Program-made: the position numbers and the translations under genes
Source: Prevotella sp. UBA2850
Lineage (GTDB): Bacteria > Bacteroidota > Bacteroidia > Bacteroidales > Bacteroidaceae
Direction: 5' to 3'
Assembly: GCA_002350805.1 (NCBI GenBank)
Contig: DEFO01000010.1
Coordinates: forward strand, 806 to 9,724
Length of the DNA stretch: 8,919 bases
Notes under the pieces: model-generated
What the model was told of the DNA's origin: nothing
Databases searched by the model: none
What the model saw: the letters and a program-made list of their open reading frames with translations, nothing else
In this document: positions 5,276-8,919 of the stretch, piece by piece
How positions within the stretch are numbered: position 1 is the first letter of the stretch
How the letters are laid out: each line of letters opens with the position of its first letter

Positions 5276-6199
5276 ATGAGTACAGCGATATTGACCATTA
5301 CGGGCAGCGACGGCACTGGCTTCTCTGGCGTACAGGCCGACATCAGGTATATCCACGAACTGGGCGGACATGCGGTTTCGGCCGTCACCTCTATCACGGT
5401 GCAGACCACGCTGGGCATCCAGCAGTTCTACGACCTGCCGGCCACGATTGTGCGCCAGCAGGTGGAGGCCATCGTTAACGACCTGCAGCCACAGGTGGTT
5501 AAGATTGGACTCTTGCGCCGCGCCGACGTGGTAGAGGCCGTGGCCGACGTACTGCGGCGCTACAGGCCGCGTCACGTGGTCTACGCACCGGTGCTGCACT
5601 CGGCTAAGGGCGAACTGTTGGTCAGCCCCGAGGTATTCAAGACCATTGAGCAGCTGCTGATACCCCTCTGCAGCATTGTCCTGGCAGCTTCCGATGTGCC
5701 ACTCGACCCTCGGCGCCATGGCTATGCCAACCAGCTGGGTTCGGCCGTGGCCTACTTCCTGAGCATCGGCGAGACAGAGACCGATGCCATGCAGCACGCC
5801 AAAGCCTATCTGAGCCTGCAGCCCGTCAGCTACGTCAACGGCAACAGCCGCAGCGAGGAGCTCTACAACCAGTTTCTTTCTGCGGTGGAACAACACTTCC
5901 GCCACTATGCCGACGTGGCCTTCTATGCCGAGCAGCTCAACGTCAGTGCGCGCTATCTCGGCCAGGTGACCAGACGCGTCGGCGGCCGTTCGCCCAAGGC
6001 CATCATCGACGAGCGCATCGTCGGCGAGATAGCCGCCATGCTCACAGCCTCGCACACGCCGCTGAAAGAGATGGCCCAGCGGTTGGGCTTCTCGTCGCAG
6101 GCTCACCTGTCGCGCTTCTTCAAGAAGCACAAAGGCGTATCGCCCACGATTTTCCAACACAAAAAAACAATGATATGGCAAACGAAAGACAACAGTTGA
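5276..6199 (+). CDS. Degenerate ThiD/PdxK-like kinase domain fused to AraC-type DNA-binding domain
   Basis: A 307-residue probable transcription regulator. Residues 1 to about 185 follow the HMP-phosphate/pyridoxine kinase fold (ThiD family): TITGSDGTGFSGVQADIR (7-24), TVQTTLGIQ (41-49) and VVKIGLL (74-80). Against a full ThiD of about 265 residues, some 80 residues are missing after SIVLAASDVPLD (133-144), including the ATP-binding core, and the GTGC/GTGD catalytic loop is replaced by ANQLGSA (151-157). The domain should therefore not phosphorylate, but could still bind a vitamin-like ligand; Gln43 aligns with a substrate-contacting Gln. Residues 200-295 carry two helix-turn-helix units: VAFYAEQLNVSARYLGQVTR, and LKEMAQRLGFSSQAHLSRFF with KGVSP. 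The ATG at 5276 is chosen over an upstream TTG that overlaps the promoter. It overlaps pdxS by 25 bp, so it probably senses vitamin B6 (or HMP) and controls its own operon. Confidence 0.88.
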   Translation: MSTAILTITGSDGTGFSGVQADIRYIHELGGHAVSAVTSITVQTTLGIQQFYDLPATIVRQQVEAIVNDLQPQVVKIGLLRRADVVEAVADVLRRYRPRHVVYAPVLHSAKGELLVSPEVFKTIEQLLIPLCSIVLAASDVPLDPRRHGYANQLGSAVAYFLSIGETETDAMQHAKAYLSLQPVSYVNGNSRSEELYNQFLSAVEQHFRHYADVAFYAEQLNVSARYLGQVTRRVGGRSPKAIIDERIVGEIAAMLTASHTPLKEMAQRLGFSSQAHLSRFFKKHKGVSPTIFQHKKTMIWQTKDNS

Positions 6200-7050
6200 A
6201 CCGCCAGTTGGCTCAAATGCTGAAGGGCGGGGTGATTATGGATGTGACCACGCCCGAGCAGGCCCGCATTGCCGAGGAGGCCGGAGCCTGCGCCGTGATG
6301 GCCTTGGAACGTATCCCTGCCGACATCCGTGCGGCGGGCGGCGTGAGCCGCATGAGCGACCCGAAGATGATTCGCGGCATCCAGGAAGCGGTCTCCATCC
6401 CCGTGATGGCCAAGTGCCGCATAGGCCACACGGCCGAGGCACAGATTCTGCAAGCCATCGAGATTGACTACATCGACGAGAGCGAGGTGCTCTCGCCAGC
6501 CGACAACATCTACCACATCGACAAGACGCGCTTCGACGTGCCCTTCGTCTGCGGAGCCAAGAATCTGGGCGAGGCCCTGCGCCGCATTGCCGAGGGGGCC
6601 ACGATGATTCGCACCAAAGGCGAACCGGGCACGGGCGATGTGGTGCAGGCCGTGAGCCACATGCGACTGATGCAGAGCGAGATACGCCGACTGGTCAGCA
6701 TGAGCGGCGACGAGCTCTACGAGGCTGCCAAGCAGTTGCAGGCGCCCTACGAGCTGGTGTGCTACGTGCACGACAACGGCAAACTGCCCGTGGTGAACTT
6801 CGCCGCTGGCGGTGTGGCCACACCGGCCGACGCTGCACTGATGATGCAGCTCGGTGCCGAGGGCGTGTTTGTGGGCAGCGGCATCTTCAAGAGCGGCAAC
6901 CCACGGAAGCGTGCTGCCGCCATCGTGCAGGCCGTGACCAACTATCAGGACGCCCGCATGCTGGCACAGTTGAGCGAGGATCTGGGCGAGCCCATGGTGG
7001 GCATCAACGAACAGGAGATAGAACTTCTCATGGCAGAGCGCGGAAAATGA
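6175..7050 (+). CDS. pdxS: Pyridoxal 5'-phosphate synthase, synthase subunit
   Basis: PdxS builds PLP from ribose 5-phosphate, glyceraldehyde 3-phosphate and ammonia delivered by PdxT (the DXP-independent route), as a cytoplasmic dodecamer. The 291-residue length is normal. Active-site residues are all present: Asp23 in VIMDVTTPEQA, Lys80 in MAKCRIGH (first Schiff-base lysine, Lys81 in B. subtilis) and Lys148 in IRTKGEPGTGD (second lysine). Phosphate-site glycines appear in NFAAGGVATPADAA and GVFVGSGIF. Its ATG lies 25 bp inside the upstream regulator gene in another frame, and its stop overlaps the pdxT start as ATGA, so the three genes are likely translationally coupled. Confidence 0.98.
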   Translation: MANERQQLNRQLAQMLKGGVIMDVTTPEQARIAEEAGACAVMALERIPADIRAAGGVSRMSDPKMIRGIQEAVSIPVMAKCRIGHTAEAQILQAIEIDYIDESEVLSPADNIYHIDKTRFDVPFVCGAKNLGEALRRIAEGATMIRTKGEPGTGDVVQAVSHMRLMQSEIRRLVSMSGDELYEAAKQLQAPYELVCYVHDNGKLPVVNFAAGGVATPADAALMMQLGAEGVFVGSGIFKSGNPRKRAAAIVQAVTNYQDARMLAQLSEDLGEPMVGINEQEIELLMAERGK

Positions 7051-7631
7051 AGATTGCCGTACTGGCCCTGCAAGGGGCATTCATTGAGCACGAACAGATG
7101 CTCCAAAGGCTGGGCGCCGACACGTTTGAAGTGCGACAGCTGGCCGACTGGCAGCTGCCCAAGGACGGCCTCATCCTGCCGGGCGGCGAGAGCACGGTGC
7201 AGATGCGACTGCTGCGCCTGCTCGGGCTGCTGGAGCCCATCCGCCAGGCCATTCTCGACGGGCTGCCCGTCTTAGCCACCTGCGCCGGCATGATTCTGCT
7301 GGCCGAAGGCCGACTGGGCACGATGGACATTCGCGTGCGGCGCAACGCCTACGGTCGGCAGTTGGGCAGTTTCCACGCCACGGGCACCGTCGAGGGCGTT
7401 GGCAGCCACGTGCCCATGACCTTCATTCGCGCCCCTTATATAGAAGATGTGGTCTCTGACCGCTGCCTGCCCATCGCCACCGTCGACGGCCATATCGTGG
7501 CCGCCCGCCAAGGCCGTCAAATAGCCACCGCCTTCCATCCAGAGCTCGACGGCGACACGCGTCTACATTGCCTCTTCTTAGAGCAATGCCATCTTTGTGA
7601 CAGCATTTCTGGGGAAAATGACAATTTGTAA
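7047..7631 (+). CDS. pdxT: Pyridoxal 5'-phosphate synthase, glutaminase subunit
   Basis: PdxT hydrolyses glutamine and channels ammonia to PdxS. The 194-residue class I amidotransferase shows LPGGEST (45-51), ATCAGM with nucleophile Cys79, RNAYGRQ (99-105) and FHPEL with His164 and Glu166, completing the triad. The start overlaps the pdxS stop by 4 bp. The protein runs about 14 residues past the usual end of the fold (after LHCLFLEQ), ending CDSISGENDNL. The last four codons plus stop overlap the distal dyad of the pyrG upstream element (7619-7631), so this tail may exist because regulatory DNA is read as protein. No intrinsic terminator follows. Confidence 0.97.
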   Translation: MKIAVLALQGAFIEHEQMLQRLGADTFEVRQLADWQLPKDGLILPGGESTVQMRLLRLLGLLEPIRQAILDGLPVLATCAGMILLAEGRLGTMDIRVRRNAYGRQLGSFHATGTVEGVGSHVPMTFIRAPYIEDVVSDRCLPIATVDGHIVAARQGRQIATAFHPELDGDTRLHCLFLEQCHLCDSISGENDNL

Positions 7632-7727
7632 GGTTCCGCAGCTTTTTCGCGACTGAAAAGGGCGCTATTCGAGCGGTTACGGCATCGGAAACTTTACAAA
7701 TTGTCAGACTGGCGCGGTTTTAACAAT
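7619..7727 (+). promoter_or_regulatory. pyrG upstream element: distal dyad, proximal dyad, GTTTTAACAAT
   Basis: Distal TGACA-ATT-TGTAA (7619-7631, perfect, overlapping the pdxT stop), then 75 bp start-to-start TTACA-AAT-TGTCAG (7694-7707, perfect), then GTTTTAACAAT (7717-7727). TTTTAA starts 24 bp, and the -7 box 76 bp, from the proximal start, as at glnK and gltB. The flanks extend the inverted repeat (GGTTCC at 7632-7637, GGAAAC at 7687-7692), so the two arms could also pair in RNA around a loop of about 50 nt. GACTGAAA (7651-7658) sits 32 bp from the distal start, exactly as at gltB. Confidence 0.6.
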
Positions 7728-7746
7728 TAAAAGTAGTCACGGCCAA

Positions 7747-7777
7747 TTGGCGAAAAAAGCCGAAATGCTTAACTTTG
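7747..7777 (+). promoter_or_regulatory. pyrG promoter
   Basis: TTG (7747-7749), 20 bp, TAACTTTG (7770-7777) then C, a full Bacteroidota-type promoter. Transcription would begin near 7784, leaving a leader of about 18 nt with no clear Shine-Dalgarno sequence. The short leader leaves no room for the C-tract attenuation known for pyrG in some Firmicutes. Confidence 0.75.
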
Positions 7778-7801
7778 CAGTCCATAGAATTGATTTGTTT
7801 T

Positions 7802-8919
7802 ATGGATACAAAGTACATTTTCGTCACAGGTGGCGTCGTTTCCTCGTTGGGGAAAGGCATCATCTCCGCCAGCATCGGCAAACTGCTGCAAGCACGCGGC
7901 TACAAAATCACTATCCAGAAGTTCGACCCGTACATCAACATCGACCCGGGTACACTCAATCCCTACGAGCATGGCGAATGTTATGTGACGGAGGACGGCA
8001 TGGAGACAGATCTTGACCTCGGGCACTACGAGCGGTTCACCGGCATACGCACTACCCGCCATAACAGCATCACGACGGGACGCATCTACAAGACCGTCAT
8101 TGACCGCGAACGCCGTGGCGACTACCTGGGTAAGACCATTCAGGTGGTGCCGCACATCACGGATGAGATAAAGCGGCGAATGCTTCGCGAAGATGTAGAG
8201 GAAGAGGAGTTGGACTTCGTCATCACAGAGGTCGGCGGCACCATCGGCGACATAGAGAGCGCACCGTTCATGGAAGCCATCCGTCAGCTTCGGTGGCAGT
8301 TGGGGCGCGACGCTGTCTGCGTACACCTCACATACGTTCCTTATCTGAAAGCTGCCGACGAACTGAAGACGAAGCCCACCCAACATTCCGTCAAGGAACT
8401 GCAAGGCATGGGCATCCAGCCCGACATCCTTGTGCTGCGAACCGAACGCCACCTCGACGACGCATTGCGTCTGAAGGTGGCTTCGTTCTGCAATGTCAGC
8501 CTGGAATGCGTAGTGCAGAGTGAAGACATGGCAAGCATCTACGAAGTACCTGTGAGTATGCAGAGGCAAGGACTCGATGCTGCCATCCTGCGTAAGATAG
8601 GCATACCCGTCGGCGAGACTCCTGCCATGAAACCTTGGCGCAACTTTCTCAACAACTGGCGTCGTGCTACACGTGAAATCAACATCGGCTTGGTCGGCAA
8701 GTACGACCTGCAAGATGCCTACAAGAGTATCCGCGAGAGTCTGAACCTGGCAGGCATCTACGATGGCGTGAAGACAAAGATTCACTTCATTAACAGCGAA
8801 GGTGTCACCGATGAGAACGTAGCGGAGAAGCTGGAAGGCCTGGCAGGCATCATCATCTGCCCAGGCTTCGGGCAACGTAGCATCGAAGGAAAGATTGTCG
8901 CCGCCAAATACACCCGAAC
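7802..8919 (+). CDS. pyrG: CTP synthase, N-terminal 372 residues (partial)
   Basis: PyrG aminates UTP to CTP with ATP and glutamine; it is the last step of de novo cytidine nucleotide synthesis, in the cytoplasm. The frame is open from ATG at 7802 to the right edge. The synthase domain shows KYIFVTGGVVSSLGKGI (4-20) with the P-loop, EDGMETDLDLGHYERFTG (64-81), EVGGTIGDIES (143-153) and LKTKPTQHSVKEL (188-200). The glutaminase domain begins near residue 293 (INIGLVGKYDLQDAYKSI) and the oxyanion-loop region reads CPGFGQRSIEGKI (353-365), with Ser360 where Gly is usual. The nucleophile Cys is beyond the window. Annotated forms are about 535-545 residues, so roughly 170 are missing. Confidence 0.98.
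   Translation, partial: MDTKYIFVTGGVVSSLGKGIISASIGKLLQARGYKITIQKFDPYINIDPGTLNPYEHGECYVTEDGMETDLDLGHYERFTGIRTTRHNSITTGRIYKTVIDRERRGDYLGKTIQVVPHITDEIKRRMLREDVEEEELDFVITEVGGTIGDIESAPFMEAIRQLRWQLGRDAVCVHLTYVPYLKAADELKTKPTQHSVKELQGMGIQPDILVLRTERHLDDALRLKVASFCNVSLECVVQSEDMASIYEVPVSMQRQGLDAAILRKIGIPVGETPAMKPWRNFLNNWRRATREINIGLVGKYDLQDAYKSIRESLNLAGIYDGVKTKIHFINSEGVTDENVAEKLEGLAGIIICPGFGQRSIEGKIVAAKYTR

Noticed and set aside
5168..6181. 337-codon open frame antisense to the kinase-AraC gene
   Set aside because: It mirrors a gene with clear domain motifs on the plus strand, shows no recognisable fold, and has no promoter or start signal.
7632..7693. Intrinsic terminator for the pdx operon
   Set aside because: The hairpins here (CTTTT/AAAAG, CGCT/AGCG) are short and none is followed by a U-run.
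7619..7727. The dyad-bearing upstream regions as copies of one small transposable repeat (MITE)
   Set aside because: Only the short words and their spacing are shared among the three loci; most of the DNA between them differs and no target-site duplication is visible.
7769..8875. 368-codon minus-strand open frame at the right end
   Set aside because: It opposes pyrG, which has complete CTP synthase motifs in a continuous frame.
7802..8919. pyrG frameshift or pseudogene suggested by lack of a stop codon
   Set aside because: The frame is intact to the window edge; the absence of a stop is due only to truncation by the window. The same applies to gltB at the left edge.

Overview
The window looks like a chromosomal segment of a Bacteroidota bacterium, most likely Prevotella or a close relative. 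Three of the four gene promoters have a Bacteroidota-type -7 element (TAnnTTTG), and the fourth differs from it by one base. Shine-Dalgarno sequences are mostly weak or absent, and the proteins read as Bacteroidales-like. No mobile elements, tRNA, rRNA or CRISPR arrays were seen. All recognisable genes are full-length or cut only by the window edges.

Layout. (1) 1-1964, minus strand: N-terminal 654 residues of the glutamate synthase large subunit (gltB), cut by the left edge. (2) 1965-2586: a 622-bp divergent control region with promoters for gltB and glnK, repeated 13-mer dyads and a minus-strand intrinsic terminator that may end a small RNA. (3) 2587-5003, plus strand: glnK (P-II sensor), amtB (ammonium channel) and a secreted putative outer-membrane beta-barrel of the Gcw_chp/TorF type, ended by a strong terminator at 5020-5060. 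(4) 5276-7631: a fusion of a degenerate ThiD/PdxK-like kinase domain to an AraC-type DNA-binding domain, overlapping pdxS, which overlaps pdxT (PLP synthase). (5) 7802-8919: N-terminal 372 residues of CTP synthase (pyrG), cut by the right edge.

The theme is ammonia and glutamine use. AmtB and GlnK bring in and sense ammonium; GltB, PdxT and PyrG are glutamine-dependent amidotransferases; PLP is the cofactor of the transaminases that spread glutamate nitrogen.

The main discovery candidate is a shared upstream architecture at gltB, glnK-amtB and pyrG. Each has a distal TGACA-N3-TGTAA dyad, then 73-75 bp later the inverted dyad (TTACA-N3-TGTCAG), then TTTTAA exactly 24 bp from the start of that dyad, then the -7 element 75-76 bp from the same point. 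The fourth gene promoter (pdx operon) lacks it. This may be the signature of an undescribed regulator, possibly of nitrogen status. The second candidate is the kinase-AraC fusion, which looks like a vitamin B6 (or related pyrimidine) sensor built from a dead kinase and placed first in the operon it probably controls.
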